Positions 22,377 to 31,159 of a DNA stretch of 35,257 bases are shown piece after piece. The DNA is from an uncultured Verrucomicrobiota bacterium (GTDB lineage: Bacteria; Verrucomicrobiota; Verrucomicrobiia; Opitutales; Opitutaceae). Both the position numbers and the translations under genes were made by a program. The stretch spans positions 1-35,257 of the forward strand of contig CAIRBK010000016.1 of NCBI GenBank assembly GCA_903876795.1, given 5' to 3'. Each line of letters opens with the position of its first letter. Positions within the stretch are counted from its first letter, which is position 1. The notes beneath the pieces are model-generated. The model was given only the letters and a program-made list of their open reading frames with translations, did no database searches and was not told the DNA's origin.

Positions 22377-24284
22377 TCAGTAGCTGCGGCCCTCGCCTTT
22401 TTCGAAATACTTCAGGTAGGCCTGGTTGACGACTCGGAAGCCTCCCGGCGTCGGATATTTCCCGGTGAAATACCAGTCGCCGGTGTGGTTGGGCACGGCG
22501 GCGTGGAGATTTTCGATCGTCTGGAAGATGATCTCGAATTCGCCGCGCCAATCGATGTTCCTGGGGCGCACCAGCTCGGTGATCTTGGCGGAGATGACCT
22601 CGGGGGTGAACGGTTCGTAGATCTTGCGGACGTGGTTGACGCACTCGCCCTTGGCCACGGCCTCGCGGCAGAGCTCGTAAACCTCTTGAAGGAGATCGCT
22701 CCGGCCGCGCTCCTTGAGCAGGGCGACGGCGGCCTCGAAGGCCACGAACTTGCCGAGTTCCGACATGTCGATGCCGTAGCAGTCGGGGAAGCGGATCTGC
22801 GGCGCGGTGGACACGATCACAATCTTCCTCGGGTTGAGTCGTGAGAGGATGCGCAAGATGGAGCGTCGGAGCGTGGTGCCGCGCACGATGGAGTCGTCCA
22901 CGCACACGAGGTGATCGCCCGGATTCACCGAGCCGTAGGTGATGTCGTAAACGTGGCTGGCGAGCTGGTTGCGCATGCCCTCCTGGCCGATGAAGGTGCG
23001 TATCTTGATGTCCTTGGAGACAACTTTTTCGCCGCGCGGCCAGTTCCTCAGGATCAGGTCATCGAGCAGCGCGTCGTTCAGTTCGCCGCGTTTGGCGGCC
23101 TCGAGGATGGCGTGCTTCACCTCGTCGCGGCGTTTCTCGCGCAAGGCGTGCAGGAGGCCGTAGTAGGCGACCTCGGCGGTGTTGGGCACAAAACTGAAGA
23201 CGGTGTTTTCCCAATCGTGGCCGACGGCCTTGAGCACCTGGTCGGCAAGGCGGCCGCCGAGTTGTTTGCGCTCCTTGTAGATGTCGATGTCGTTGCCGCG
23301 GGAGAAGTAGATGCGCTCGAAGGAGCAGGCGGTGCGCGGCAGCGGCGCGGTGAACTGCGCTGCGCGGATATGGCCGCTTTTCTTGATGACCACCACATGG
23401 CCCGGCGGGACCTCCCTGGGTTGCTCAATCGCGAGGTCGAAGACGGTCATGAGCGGGGCGCGTTCCGAGGCGAAGGCGATCACCTCGTCATTCTGGAAAT
23501 ACCAGCAAGGGCGGATGCCCGAGGGATCGCGGGCGACGAAAGCATCGCCGTTGCCGATGAGCCCGCAGAGGGTGTAGCCGCCGTCCCACTTCTGGGAGGA
23601 GCGGGTGATGACCCGGGACAGATCGAGTTCGTCGCTGATGCGGCGGGACGTGGCCTCGGGCGTGAGACCTTCTCCGCGCAGTTTGCGAAAAAGTTCCTCG
23701 TGTTCCTCGTCGAGGAAGAAGCCGATTTTTTCGAGCAACGCCTGGGTGTCGGTGGCGAAGATCGGATGCTGGCCCATGGCGATGAGGGAGCGGTTGAGCT
23801 CCTCGGTGTTCGTCATGTTGAAATTGCCGCAGAGCGCGAGGTTGCGGGTGGGCCAGGGAGAGCGGCGGAAATACGGGTGGCAGGACGAAATGTTGTATCC
23901 GCCGCTGGTGCCGTAGCGCAGGTGGCCCATGAGGAGCTCCCCGCCGAAGTCGAAGTGCTTCTTCACCGTCTCGGCAAACTCGGGGTGGATCTCGCCGTTG
24001 GCGACCTTGTCGTTATACTGCGAGAGCAGGGTCTTGAAAATCTTGTCGAGCGGGTTGGTCTTTACGCAGCGCTCGCGGAACATGAACGGCTCGCCGGCTG
24101 GAATGTCGGTCTTCACGCAGGCCACGCCGGCGCCGTCCTGACCGCGGTTGTGCTGCTTCTCCATCAGAAGGAAAAGCTTGGTGAAACCCCAAAGCGGCGT
24201 GCCGTATTTCTCCTGATAATAGGAGAGCGGCTTGAGAAGCCGGACCATCGCAATGCCGCATTCGTGGGTGATCTTGTCGCTCAT
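22377..24284 (-). CDS. purF: Amidophosphoribosyltransferase, long Bacteroidetes/Verrucomicrobia type
   Basis: A 635-residue Gln-PRPP amidotransferase, first committed step of purine synthesis. The N-terminal glutaminase domain has its nucleophile at Cys9 (ITHECGIAMV), preceded by eight residues that may be removed. Other landmarks are QHNRGQDGAG, the HLRYGTSG motif with Arg123, and the GNFNMTN glutamine-binding loop near 153-159. The PRPP-binding loop VCVDDSIVRGTT lies at residues 460-471. E. coli PurF is about 505 residues; this longer form with extra segments resembles a type I recall from Bacteroidetes. The ATG at 24284 is used; an open frame upstream is Arg/Pro-rich and not coding. PurM follows on the same strand. 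Confidence 0.9.
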   Translation of the reverse strand: MSDKITHECGIAMVRLLKPLSYYQEKYGTPLWGFTKLFLLMEKQHNRGQDGAGVACVKTDIPAGEPFMFRERCVKTNPLDKIFKTLLSQYNDKVANGEIHPEFAETVKKHFDFGGELLMGHLRYGTSGGYNISSCHPYFRRSPWPTRNLALCGNFNMTNTEELNRSLIAMGQHPIFATDTQALLEKIGFFLDEEHEELFRKLRGEGLTPEATSRRISDELDLSRVITRSSQKWDGGYTLCGLIGNGDAFVARDPSGIRPCWYFQNDEVIAFASERAPLMTVFDLAIEQPREVPPGHVVVIKKSGHIRAAQFTAPLPRTACSFERIYFSRGNDIDIYKERKQLGGRLADQVLKAVGHDWENTVFSFVPNTAEVAYYGLLHALREKRRDEVKHAILEAAKRGELNDALLDDLILRNWPRGEKVVSKDIKIRTFIGQEGMRNQLASHVYDITYGSVNPGDHLVCVDDSIVRGTTLRRSILRILSRLNPRKIVIVSTAPQIRFPDCYGIDMSELGKFVAFEAAVALLKERGRSDLLQEVYELCREAVAKGECVNHVRKIYEPFTPEVISAKITELVRPRNIDWRGEFEIIFQTIENLHAAVPNHTGDWYFTGKYPTPGGFRVVNQAYLKYFEKGEGRSY

Positions 24285-24470
24285 GATTGGGAACGGGACT
24301 CGGGAAAAGGCTGGGCGTCCGGCGCGCCGGACCGCCGGCGGGGGACGATCGGCGTCCATGATCCCCCCGCGTTCGTGCCCTGCGGGTTTCGCAAGGTGGC
24401 GGGAGTGGCGATCGCGTGGAGTTTCACAGGCCGTTAAAAGAAAACCATGACGCCGTGAATCCCCAGGCGG

Positions 24471-25493
24471 TCAAGGGGTTTTTGACCTGCCATCGGGAAG
24501 CGTCCGATTGCGCGGATGAAACTTGGCGTGCTGGTCAATCAACCGCCCCTCTTCCACCGCCGTGTAAATCTGCGTCGTGGCGATGTTGGCATGGCCGAGC
24601 ATCTCCTGGATGGCCCTCAAATCGGCCCCGCCGCCGAGCAGGTGGGTGGCGAAGGAGTGGCGCAGCAGGTGGGGCTTCACGGCCTTGGCGATGCCCGCGC
24701 TCTTGGCGTATTTCTTGACGAGCACCCAGAGCATCTGCCGCGAGATCGCCGTGCCGCGTTCGCTCAGGAAGAGCTGGCTGCCGGTCTTGGTTTTGACGAA
24801 ATGCGGGCGTCCCGAAACGACGTAGGCGGAGAGCGCCTCGGCGGCCTTGCCGCCGACGGGCACCACCCGCTCCTTGGCTCCCTTTCCGAACACTCGCAGG
24901 AAACCAGCCTGAAGATCGACCTGCTGGAGTGTCAGCCCCGCGAGTTCCGACACGCGCAGTCCGCTGGAGTAAAACAGCTCCAGTATCGCCCGGTCGCGTA
25001 GCGCGTGGGCGCCGCCGCCGACGGGGGCGGACAGCAAGGCGTCGATTTCCACGGCGTTGAGTGTGCCGGGCATTTTGCGCCGCAGCCTGGGTCCTTGCAG
25101 CAGGGCGGTGAAATCGTCGGGACGCGCGCGCTCGCGCACCAGATGGCGGGCAAACATGCGCAACGCCGAGAGCTTTCTCGCGAGACTGGCCGCGGCGTAG
25201 TCCGCGGCCTTGGCGGGCGCGGGCGCGTTGGGCGCGGGTTCAAGTTTGAGCGCATGGAGCCATGACGTCACCTGTTCGCCCGTGGCCGTTTTCCAGCTCT
25301 TCACGCCGGCTCGGGCGAGGTGGGCCGCGCATTGGCGCAGGTCGCTTTCGTAGGCTTCAAGCGTGCGATCCGAGCGCCCGCGCTCAAGGCTGAGTGCATT
25401 GCCAAAATCTACAATAGGTTCCTCCAGGCCGTCGGGCAAGGCACCCGGGCGCGGATCGGCTTCTGAGTCGCTGGAAATATCGGAGTCGGCCAC
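24471..25493 (-). CDS. Tyrosine recombinase XerC/XerD
   Basis: A site-specific tyrosine recombinase of about 340 residues, resolving chromosome dimers at dif or acting on a mobile element. The N-terminal SAM-like domain (SLERGRSDRTLEAYESDLRQ) is complete. The catalytic set is present: Arg180 in SSGLRVSEL, the GKGAKER beta-hairpin lysine, His275 and Arg278 in KPHLLRHSFATH, His301 in LGHANIATTQ and Tyr310. No ATG opens the frame. I use GTG at 25493; TTG at 25502 is the alternative, and it lies inside the infA terminator. The length and lack of neighbouring phage genes point to chromosomal XerD/XerC rather than an integrase, though which one is unclear. Confidence 0.85.
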   Translation of the reverse strand: MADSDISSDSEADPRPGALPDGLEEPIVDFGNALSLERGRSDRTLEAYESDLRQCAAHLARAGVKSWKTATGEQVTSWLHALKLEPAPNAPAPAKAADYAAASLARKLSALRMFARHLVRERARPDDFTALLQGPRLRRKMPGTLNAVEIDALLSAPVGGGAHALRDRAILELFYSSGLRVSELAGLTLQQVDLQAGFLRVFGKGAKERVVPVGGKAAEALSAYVVSGRPHFVKTKTGSQLFLSERGTAISRQMLWVLVKKYAKSAGIAKAVKPHLLRHSFATHLLGGGADLRAIQEMLGHANIATTQIYTAVEEGRLIDQHAKFHPRNRTLPDGRSKTP

Positions 25494-25500
25494 CGGGCAC

Positions 25501-25529
25501 AAAAAAGACGCCGTCGTACCGACGGCGTC
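25501..25529 (-). terminator. Rho-independent terminator of infA
   Basis: On the minus strand GACGCCGTC (25529-25521) pairs perfectly with GACGGCGTC (25515-25507) around GGTAC, followed by six T. It ends infA transcription 46 bases after its stop codon. Its T tract touches the start of the recombinase gene, so that gene needs its own promoter or read-through. Confidence 0.92.
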
Positions 25530-25574
25530 GATGGAAAAAATCGCGAGCGAAAGCCGGCGCGTGACGCGGGCCGC

Positions 25575-25844
25575 TTAGAAGCGGCGCTTGCGCGGCTGGA
25601 AGGGCTGCGGGTTGGCGTCCTTCATGCGGTAGGTGATGCGCGCCTTTTCGAGATCGTAGGGGCTCATCTCCATCTTCACACCGTCGCCCGCCGCGATTTT
25701 GATGAAGTTTTTGCGGAGCTTGCCGGAGATGTGGGCGAGGACGATGTGGCCGTTGGACAGCTGGACCTTGAACATCGTGCCGGGGAGGACGGTCACGACT
25801 TTGCCTTCTACTTCTATGGACTTGCCGTCAGAGGATTCAGACAT
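25575..25844 (-). CDS. infA: Translation initiation factor IF-1
   Basis: An 89-residue OB-fold protein binding the A site of the 30S subunit. The core reads [64 protein letters not shown] (OB strands in order), which is IF-1 down to the terminal YDLxKxRITYR. It has eight extra N-terminal residues (MSESSDGK) and a basic tail (FQPRKRRF) compared with the usual 72 residues, as in several non-proteobacterial lineages. The ATG at 25844 is used. A hairpin terminator follows. The upstream 25845-25993 gap is AT-richer and carries a possible TTGACT -35 at 25942-25937 on the minus strand, without a good -10. Confidence 0.95.
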   Translation of the reverse strand: MSESSDGKSIEVEGKVVTVLPGTMFKVQLSNGHIVLAHISGKLRKNFIKIAAGDGVKMEMSPYDLEKARITYRMKDANPQPFQPRKRRF

Positions 25845-25993
25845 GGTTAACAACGGCAACGAGGCCAGGGACGAGGATGAGCATGGAACGGTTAAGCGAT
25901 ATAAAAGCTACTTGTAAGGCAATTTCCACCCTCGTAAGTCAAGGTTTTACTCGGGAAGCAGGTCTCGACCTACTCTCCGAATCCGTCGCCCCC

Positions 25994-26551
25994 ATGCCGC
26001 CCGCCAACCAAGATTGTCCTTTTGAAAAACGCTTCCCGTCCCAATTGCTGCGCGACGACGCGTTTTTCATGAGCCTGGCCTACAACCAGGCCATCGACGC
26101 CTGGCGGCGCGACGAAGTTCCCATCGGTTGCGTGATCGAACACGGCGGGGAAGCCATCGCGTTCGCACACAACACCGTCGAGAGCTCGCAGGATCCGACT
26201 GCCCACGCCGAGATCCTCGCCATCACCCAGGCCGCCGCCAAGCTGGGCAACTGGCGCCTCGAAAACTGCACGCTCTACGTCACCAAGGAGCCCTGTCCGA
26301 TGTGCTCGGGAGCCACCGTGATGTCCCGACTCAAGCGTGTCTGCTACGCCGTGCCCGACCCCAAGATGGGCTGCCTCGGCGGCGCGACCGACCTCAACGC
26401 CCTCCCTCGCGCCAACCACCGCTCCGAGATCACCGCCGGCGGCGTGCTGGAAGAGGAGTGTCGCACCCTGCTCCAGGCGTTTTTCAAACTGAAGCGCGCG
26501 GCTGACAAGCAAGCCACCCCCGCTCCGGAAACGCCTGGCGAGGCCTCATAA
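25994..26551 (+). CDS. tadA: tRNA-specific adenosine deaminase
   Basis: A 185-residue zinc deaminase converting the wobble A34 of tRNA-Arg to inosine. The active site is complete: His71 and catalytic Glu73 in TAHAEILAI, and Cys101 and Cys104 in KEPCPMCSGA. The conserved IGCVIEHGGEAIAFAHNTVE opening and GCLGGATDLN loop (usually GaxGS) follow the family. The ATG at 25994 is the first that gives a family-like start; the open frame before it runs into the divergent infA leader. It has about 25 extra residues at both ends compared with E. coli TadA. A related nucleoside or guanine deaminase cannot be fully excluded, but PCPMC and size favour TadA. Confidence 0.9.
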   Translation: MPPANQDCPFEKRFPSQLLRDDAFFMSLAYNQAIDAWRRDEVPIGCVIEHGGEAIAFAHNTVESSQDPTAHAEILAITQAAAKLGNWRLENCTLYVTKEPCPMCSGATVMSRLKRVCYAVPDPKMGCLGGATDLNALPRANHRSEITAGGVLEEECRTLLQAFFKLKRAADKQATPAPETPGEAS

Positions 26552-26646
26552 GCGCAACCACTGAGCGGGATTCACTTCGCATCACACTGCGCCCTGCGGA
26601 CAGAAGCCCCTTTCACGCCCCCGCGCCCATCGGTTGAGTCGGCTTC

Positions 26647-28119
26647 ATGTCATTGCCGATTATCATTCAAGGCGGGATGGGGGTTGGGGTGTCTAACTGG
26701 TCTCTGGCCCGGACTGTCGCCGCACAGGGACAGCTGGGCGTCGTCTCCGGAACCCTGTTGCCCGTCGTGTTGGCGAGACGCCTTCAACTCGGCGACACCT
26801 CGGGAAACATGCGTCGCGCCCTCGCCCGATTCCCCTTGCAGGACATGGCGGAGCGCGTGCTCGCCGATTGGTTCATGCCCGAAGGCAAACCCGACGACCG
26901 CCCCTTCAAAGCCGTCGAGATGCCGTCCGTCGACGCCTCGCCCGCGTTCACCGAACTCACCGTGGTCGCCAACTTCGTGGAGATATTCCTCGCCAAGGAA
27001 GGCCACTCAGGCGTGGTCGGAATCAATCTTCTCGAAAAAATCCAGCTTCCCACCCTGCCCTCCCTCTACGGAGCCATGCTCGCCGGCGTCGATTATGTGC
27101 TCATGGGCGCGGGCATACCCCGCGCCATCCCCGGAGCGCTGGATCAACTCGCGCTCGGCCAGGCCGCCCGCCTCAAACTCGACGTCACGGCCGCAGCCGG
27201 TGCCGCCGCGCCCGAGGTGTTCACCGAGTTCGACCCGAAGGGGTTCTTTGGCCGGGCCCAGGCGCCGGGCCTGAAACGACCTTTCTTCGTCGCGATTGTC
27301 AGCTCGGCGACGCTGGCGACCACGCTGGCCCGGAAATCAACCGGCCGGGTCGACGGCTTCATCGTAGAAACCGAATCGGCCGGCGGTCACAACGCGCCGC
27401 CGCGCGGGCCGATGCAACTCAACGCCGAGGGCGAACCGATTTATGGCGAACGCGACCGGCCGGACCTCGACAAAATCCGCGCCCTCGGACTGCCCTTCTG
27501 GGTGGCCGGCTCCCATGCCACCCCGGACCGTCTGGCCGAGGCCCGACGCCTCGGTGCCGCCGGCGTGCAGATCGGCACCGCCTTTGCCTTCTGCGAAGAA
27601 TCCGGCGTCGACCCCCTACTGCGCCAAGAGGTCTGCATCCTAGCCAAGTCCGGCTTGGCCAAGGTCCACACCGACCCTCTCGCCTCGCCCACCGGCTTTC
27701 CGTTCAAGGTCGTCCGCCATCCCGGCACACTGGCCTCGCCCGAGCACTACGCCGCCCGCCCAAGGCTCTGCGACCTCGGCTACCTGCGGGAGACCTTCGT
27801 CCAGGCGGATGGCTCCTTTGGCTACCGCTGCAGCGGAGAATCCGTGGCCAACTACGTCAGCAAAGGTGGCTCGCCAGCCGCCACCGAAGGCCGCAAATGC
27901 CTTTGCAACGGCCTGCTCGCCACCGTCGGCCTCGGACAGCGTACCCGGAATCGCGCCGAACTTCCCCTCGTCACCGCCGGCCAAGAGGTGGCGCATCTCA
28001 CCCGTTACCTCACGGCGGGCCGCTCCAGTTACCATGCCGCCGATGTCATCGCAGGCGTACTCGCCCCGGCCGATAAGGTCACGTGCGCCCCCGCGCTCGC
28101 TACCGCACACAACGCCTGA
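26647..28119 (+). CDS. Nitronate monooxygenase-like flavoprotein
   Basis: A 490-residue TIM-barrel flavoprotein of the nitronate monooxygenase/2-nitropropane dioxygenase group. The N-terminal IIIQGGMGVGVSNWSLARTVAAQGQLGVVSG is the family's flavin-binding opening. Further on come NLLEKIQLPTLPSLYGAMLAGVDYVLMGAGIP, ETESAGGHNAPPRG (phosphate-binding and the catalytic His position in GGH) and VAGSHATPDRLAEARRLGAAGVQIGTAF. It is longer than class I enzymes (about 320-380 aa), with extra C-terminal sequence containing RKCLCNGLLATVG. Relatives oxidise propionate-3-nitronate or act as enoyl reductases; the substrate is not determined. It is on the same strand as the phosphofructokinase 84 bases downstream. 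Confidence 0.85.
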   Translation: MSLPIIIQGGMGVGVSNWSLARTVAAQGQLGVVSGTLLPVVLARRLQLGDTSGNMRRALARFPLQDMAERVLADWFMPEGKPDDRPFKAVEMPSVDASPAFTELTVVANFVEIFLAKEGHSGVVGINLLEKIQLPTLPSLYGAMLAGVDYVLMGAGIPRAIPGALDQLALGQAARLKLDVTAAAGAAAPEVFTEFDPKGFFGRAQAPGLKRPFFVAIVSSATLATTLARKSTGRVDGFIVETESAGGHNAPPRGPMQLNAEGEPIYGERDRPDLDKIRALGLPFWVAGSHATPDRLAEARRLGAAGVQIGTAFAFCEESGVDPLLRQEVCILAKSGLAKVHTDPLASPTGFPFKVVRHPGTLASPEHYAARPRLCDLGYLRETFVQADGSFGYRCSGESVANYVSKGGSPAATEGRKCLCNGLLATVGLGQRTRNRAELPLVTAGQEVAHLTRYLTAGRSSYHAADVIAGVLAPADKVTCAPALATAHNA

Positions 28120-28203
28120 TCGGTTTTGGCCAACAAGCGACCAACCTCACGGCTGGACGGCGCGCCCCCGCCCGCCCACGCTGGGGTTTCCCTTTATCCT
28201 TCA

Positions 28204-29451
28204 ATGAGCAACGCACCCTCACCCACCCGTCCCAAAAAAGTCGCCCTCCTGACCGCCGGCGGTCTCGCGCCGTGCCTCAGCTCCGCCGTCGGCGGGCTCA
28301 TCGAGCGCTACACCGAGATCGCGCCCGACATCGAGATCATCGCCTACCACGGCGGTTACAAAGGCCTGCTCCTCGGCGACAGCTACAAGGTCGGCCCCGC
28401 CGAACGCGCCGCCGCCTCCATCCTCCACCAGCACGGCGGCTCCCCCATCGGTAACTCCCGCGTCAAACTCACCAACGTCAAGGACTGCGTGAAGCGCGGC
28501 TTGGTTAAAGAAGGCCAGGACCCGCAAAAAGTCGCCGCCGACCAGCTCATCAAAGACGGCGTCGATATCCTTCACACCATCGGCGGAGACGACACCAACA
28601 CCGCCGCCGCCGACCTCGCCGCCTTTCTCGCGAAGAACAACTACGGCCTCTCCGTCATCGGCCTGCCCAAGACCATCGACAACGACGTCTACCCCATCCG
28701 CCAATCCCTCGGTGCATGGACCGCCGCAGAGCAGGGAGCCCGCTACTTCCGCAACGTCGTCGCGGAGCACAACGCAAACCCGCGCATGTTGATCATCCAC
28801 GAGGTCATGGGCCGCAACTGCGGCTGGCTCACCGCCGCCACCGCCGCCGAATACCGCAAGCTCCTCGACCGCGAGCAGTTCGTCCCCGGCCTCGGCCTCT
28901 CTCGCGACAACCTCGACGTCCACGCCGTATTCATCCCCGAACTCTCCATTGATCTCGCCGGTGAAGCCGCCCGCCTCAAGGCCGTCATGGACAAGCATGA
29001 CAACGTTAACATTTTCATCTCCGAGGGCGCCGGCGTGGAGTCCATCATCGCCGAGATGCAGGCCAAGGGCCAGGAGGTCCCCCGCGACGCCTTCGGCCAC
29101 GTCAAGCTCGACGCCATCAACCCGGGCAAGTGGTTCGGCGAACAGTTCGCCAAGATGCTCGGAGCCGAAAAAGTGCTCGTCCAAAAGAGCGGCTACTTCG
29201 CCCGCGCCGCCGCCGCCAACCCCGCCGACCTGCGTCTCATCAAGAGCTGCGCCGACCTCGCCGTGGAATGCGCCCTGCGCCGTGAAAGCGGCGTGATCGG
29301 CCACGACGAGGACCGCGGCGGCGTCCTCCGCGCCATCGAGTTCCCCCGCATCAAGGGCGGCAAACCGTTCGACACCACCGCGCCCTGGTTCGGCGAACTG
29401 CTCGCTCAGATCGGCCAGCCCAAGGGCACGGTCGTCCACGTCGCCCATTGA
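28204..29451 (+). CDS. 6-phosphofructokinase, PPi-dependent type
   Basis: A 415-residue phosphofructokinase phosphorylating fructose 6-phosphate in glycolysis or its reverse. The phosphate-donor site reads IGGDDTNTAA (residues 126-135), and Asp where ATP-dependent enzymes have Gly is the pyrophosphate signature. PKTIDNDV (155-162) carries the lysine of PPi enzymes. The substrate loop (EVMGRNCGWL) follows. The N-terminus reads TAGGLAPCLSSAVGGLIERY, with APC where most PFKs have PG, a lineage-specific variant. The ATG at 28204 is chosen; the longer frame is Pro/Ala-rich and untypical. A terminator follows, then rpiB. Confidence 0.88.
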   Translation: MSNAPSPTRPKKVALLTAGGLAPCLSSAVGGLIERYTEIAPDIEIIAYHGGYKGLLLGDSYKVGPAERAAASILHQHGGSPIGNSRVKLTNVKDCVKRGLVKEGQDPQKVAADQLIKDGVDILHTIGGDDTNTAAADLAAFLAKNNYGLSVIGLPKTIDNDVYPIRQSLGAWTAAEQGARYFRNVVAEHNANPRMLIIHEVMGRNCGWLTAATAAEYRKLLDREQFVPGLGLSRDNLDVHAVFIPELSIDLAGEAARLKAVMDKHDNVNIFISEGAGVESIIAEMQAKGQEVPRDAFGHVKLDAINPGKWFGEQFAKMLGAEKVLVQKSGYFARAAAANPADLRLIKSCADLAVECALRRESGVIGHDEDRGGVLRAIEFPRIKGGKPFDTTAPWFGELLAQIGQPKGTVVHVAH

Positions 29452-29458
29452 TACCCCG

Positions 29459-29493
29459 GCCCCGGGTCGCGCCCCATGCGCTCGGGGCTTTTT
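29459..29493 (+). terminator. Rho-independent terminator after the phosphofructokinase
   Basis: GCCCCG (29459-29464) pairs with CGGGGC (29483-29488). A second short GCGC/GCGC pair in the loop extends the structure, and five T follow (29489-29493). It lies eight bases after the phosphofructokinase stop and 78 bases before rpiB, so rpiB has its own start or relies on read-through. Confidence 0.85.
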
Positions 29494-29570
29494 GCGTCCA
29501 CGCGCCGGCCCCCGGATGAGTTTTGGTTTGCCGCCCGGCGGAGGGAAGGCGAAGTAAACGCCCCATTTCC

Positions 29571-30011
29571 ATGAAAACCTTCTCCATCGCCATCGGATCC
29601 GATCACGCCGGCTTTGCCTACAAAGAAGCACTCAAAGCCGCCCTGCTCGCCGACGGCCACACCGTGCGCGATTTCGGCACCTACTCCAACGCCTCCTGCG
29701 ACTATCCCGACTGGATCCGCCCCACCGCCGAGGCCGTCGCCCGCGGAGAGTTTGAGCGAGGCATCGTCCTCGGCGGCTCCGGCAACGGCGAGGCCATCGT
29801 CGCCAACAAGGTCAAGGGCATCCGCTGCGGGCTTTGCTGGAACGAACAGGTCGCCATCTGGAACCGTTCGCACAACGACGCCAACGTCATCTCCATCGGC
29901 GAGCGCACCGTCTCCGAGACCGAGGCCGTGAAGATCGTGAAGACCTGGCTCGCCACCGAGTTCGAGGGCGGCCGCCACATCCCCCGTATCCAGAAAATCG
30001 AGCAGATCTGA
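29571..30011 (+). CDS. rpiB: Ribose-5-phosphate isomerase B, Glu-type
   Basis: A 146-residue RpiB/LacAB family isomerase interconverting ribose 5-phosphate and ribulose 5-phosphate. The opening IAIGSDHAGFAYKEAL and the phosphate-binding GGSGNGEAIVANKVKGIRC are conserved. Most RpiB enzymes have a catalytic Cys in CGTGIG; here that motif is LGGSGNGE, with Glu74 in the position used by mycobacterial RpiB (Glu75). So the active site is the Cys-less form. The NEQVAIWNRSHNDANVISIGER segment completes the dimer active site. ATG at 29571 is used. It follows phosphofructokinase but is separated by a terminator; both feed the pentose/hexose phosphate pool. Confidence 0.92.
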   Translation: MKTFSIAIGSDHAGFAYKEALKAALLADGHTVRDFGTYSNASCDYPDWIRPTAEAVARGEFERGIVLGGSGNGEAIVANKVKGIRCGLCWNEQVAIWNRSHNDANVISIGERTVSETEAVKIVKTWLATEFEGGRHIPRIQKIEQI

Positions 30012-30038
30012 TCGTCGCAGCCCGCGCCGTCGCCCGAC

Positions 30039-30058
30039 CCGCCGCACTGGGGCGGCGG
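30039..30058. terminator. GC hairpin between convergent rpiB and TerB-like gene
   Basis: CCGCCG (30039-30044) pairs perfectly with CGGCGG (30053-30058) around eight bases, within the 52-base gap where two genes converge. No T tract is present on either strand, so its role as a terminator is only a possibility. Confidence 0.35.
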
Positions 30059-30063
30059 CTCGC

Positions 30064-31032
30064 TCACCCTTGGCGCACCAGATTGATGACTTCGCCGGGC
30101 GACAGGTTGGCCGCGCGATGTTCAACCTCGGCCTGATGCCGGCCAAACAGCGAACGTCCATCCGCGAGCAGCACCCGGTAGGTGTCCCGCAGCACCGCCG
30201 TCTCCATCTTCCGGCCTCCCGCGTAGTAACGCAGCGCGAGGCGCCCGATCGCGTAAGTCGCCGCAAACGTGACCGCAGCCCCCGTGCCGGTCCCGGCGGC
30301 CGCCCGTCCGAGCCCGCCCAGCACACCCTTGCCCAAGAGGCCGCCGGCCAGCCCGCCGATCAGTTTTCGCGCATAGCCTTCGACCGCTTGCGAAGCCAGC
30401 CCGGCACCCGCCGTCGCGAGAAAATCTCGGATGTGACCGCGATCCAGCGGATACCCGTGCGCCTTGCCCACGTTATACACCATCCGCATCTGCACCGGCA
30501 CGATGGCCATGGTTGCAAAGGACTGCGGCAGCAACTCCAGCGCGGCCGTCAAAATCGCGTGGTTCAAAATCGATTTCTCCAGCGCGGGAACATCCACCTG
30601 CGCCAGCACGGCACCGCCCGGCGCGCGACCGGGCGCGGGTGCCGCCTCCGCCGGAGGAAGAGCCTGCGCCAAGTCCTCCGCAGTTTTCTCACTGGTCCGC
30701 GCCGACGGCGATTCGCCGAATACGCCGCGCAGCCCCGCCAGAAACGTGATTTCGGCGGCATTCGGCGGCCCGTCGGTCTCGCACACGCCCAAGGCCATCT
30801 CATACGCGAGCAAACGCACTTCCGGCCGGGTCAGCTCCGCAGCCAACGTCTCCACGGGATACTTTCCGGCCAAGACGTCCTGATAAACCACCCAAGGGTT
30901 GAACGCGTCCGTCGCGAAGCCTTCGGTGATGCGTTTGAGCGCGGCGCGTTCGGCATCGGATTTGATGCCATCGGCAAGGGCAGCGTGAAGGAGCAGGGCA
31001 AAAAGGGCGCGTTGTTCGGCGGGTGTGGTCAT
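30064..31032 (-). CDS. TerB-like and DUF697 domain membrane protein
   Basis: A 322-residue protein with two domains. Residues 1-105 (AEQRALFALLLHAALADGIKSDAERAALKRITEGF, then NAAEITFLAGLRGVFG) form a helical TerB-like domain with the acidic D/E positions expected in tellurite-resistance relatives. An Ala/Pro-rich linker follows to about residue 145. The C-terminal domain (about 165-290) reads ILTAALELLPQSFATMAIVPVQMRMVYNVGKAHG and Gly/Ala-rich hydrophobic helices, matching DUF697, normally attached to GTPases. The ATG at 31032 is used; the frame upstream is the shadow of the divergent gene. No GTPase domain is present, so a scaffold or envelope-stress role is only a guess. Confidence 0.78.
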   Translation of the reverse strand: MTTPAEQRALFALLLHAALADGIKSDAERAALKRITEGFATDAFNPWVVYQDVLAGKYPVETLAAELTRPEVRLLAYEMALGVCETDGPPNAAEITFLAGLRGVFGESPSARTSEKTAEDLAQALPPAEAAPAPGRAPGGAVLAQVDVPALEKSILNHAILTAALELLPQSFATMAIVPVQMRMVYNVGKAHGYPLDRGHIRDFLATAGAGLASQAVEGYARKLIGGLAGGLLGKGVLGGLGRAAAGTGTGAAVTFAATYAIGRLALRYYAGGRKMETAVLRDTYRVLLADGRSLFGRHQAEVEHRAANLSPGEVINLVRQG

Positions 31033-31159
31033 AAAAAAAGTGCGCGCATAATAGCCGCCGAGCGGCGAAGCGGCCATTACTCGAATCCACTCCGATTCCA
31101 AACGCCGTCCGGGACGCAGCCACTTGACGCCCCTGCGGCCGCTCCGCCACAGTGCGCCA

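Noticed and set aside
24285-24359. N-terminal extension of PurF
   Set aside because: The extra 25 residues are Arg/Pro/Ala-rich and unlike any leader peptide; PurF family alignment begins at the ATG at 24284 with Cys9.
843-27620. Avoidance of GTCGAC sites as a footprint of the restriction system
   Set aside because: Several GTCGAC sites occur by eye (for example near 852, 1256, 1429, 20766 and 27355), so no depletion can be claimed without counting across the genome.
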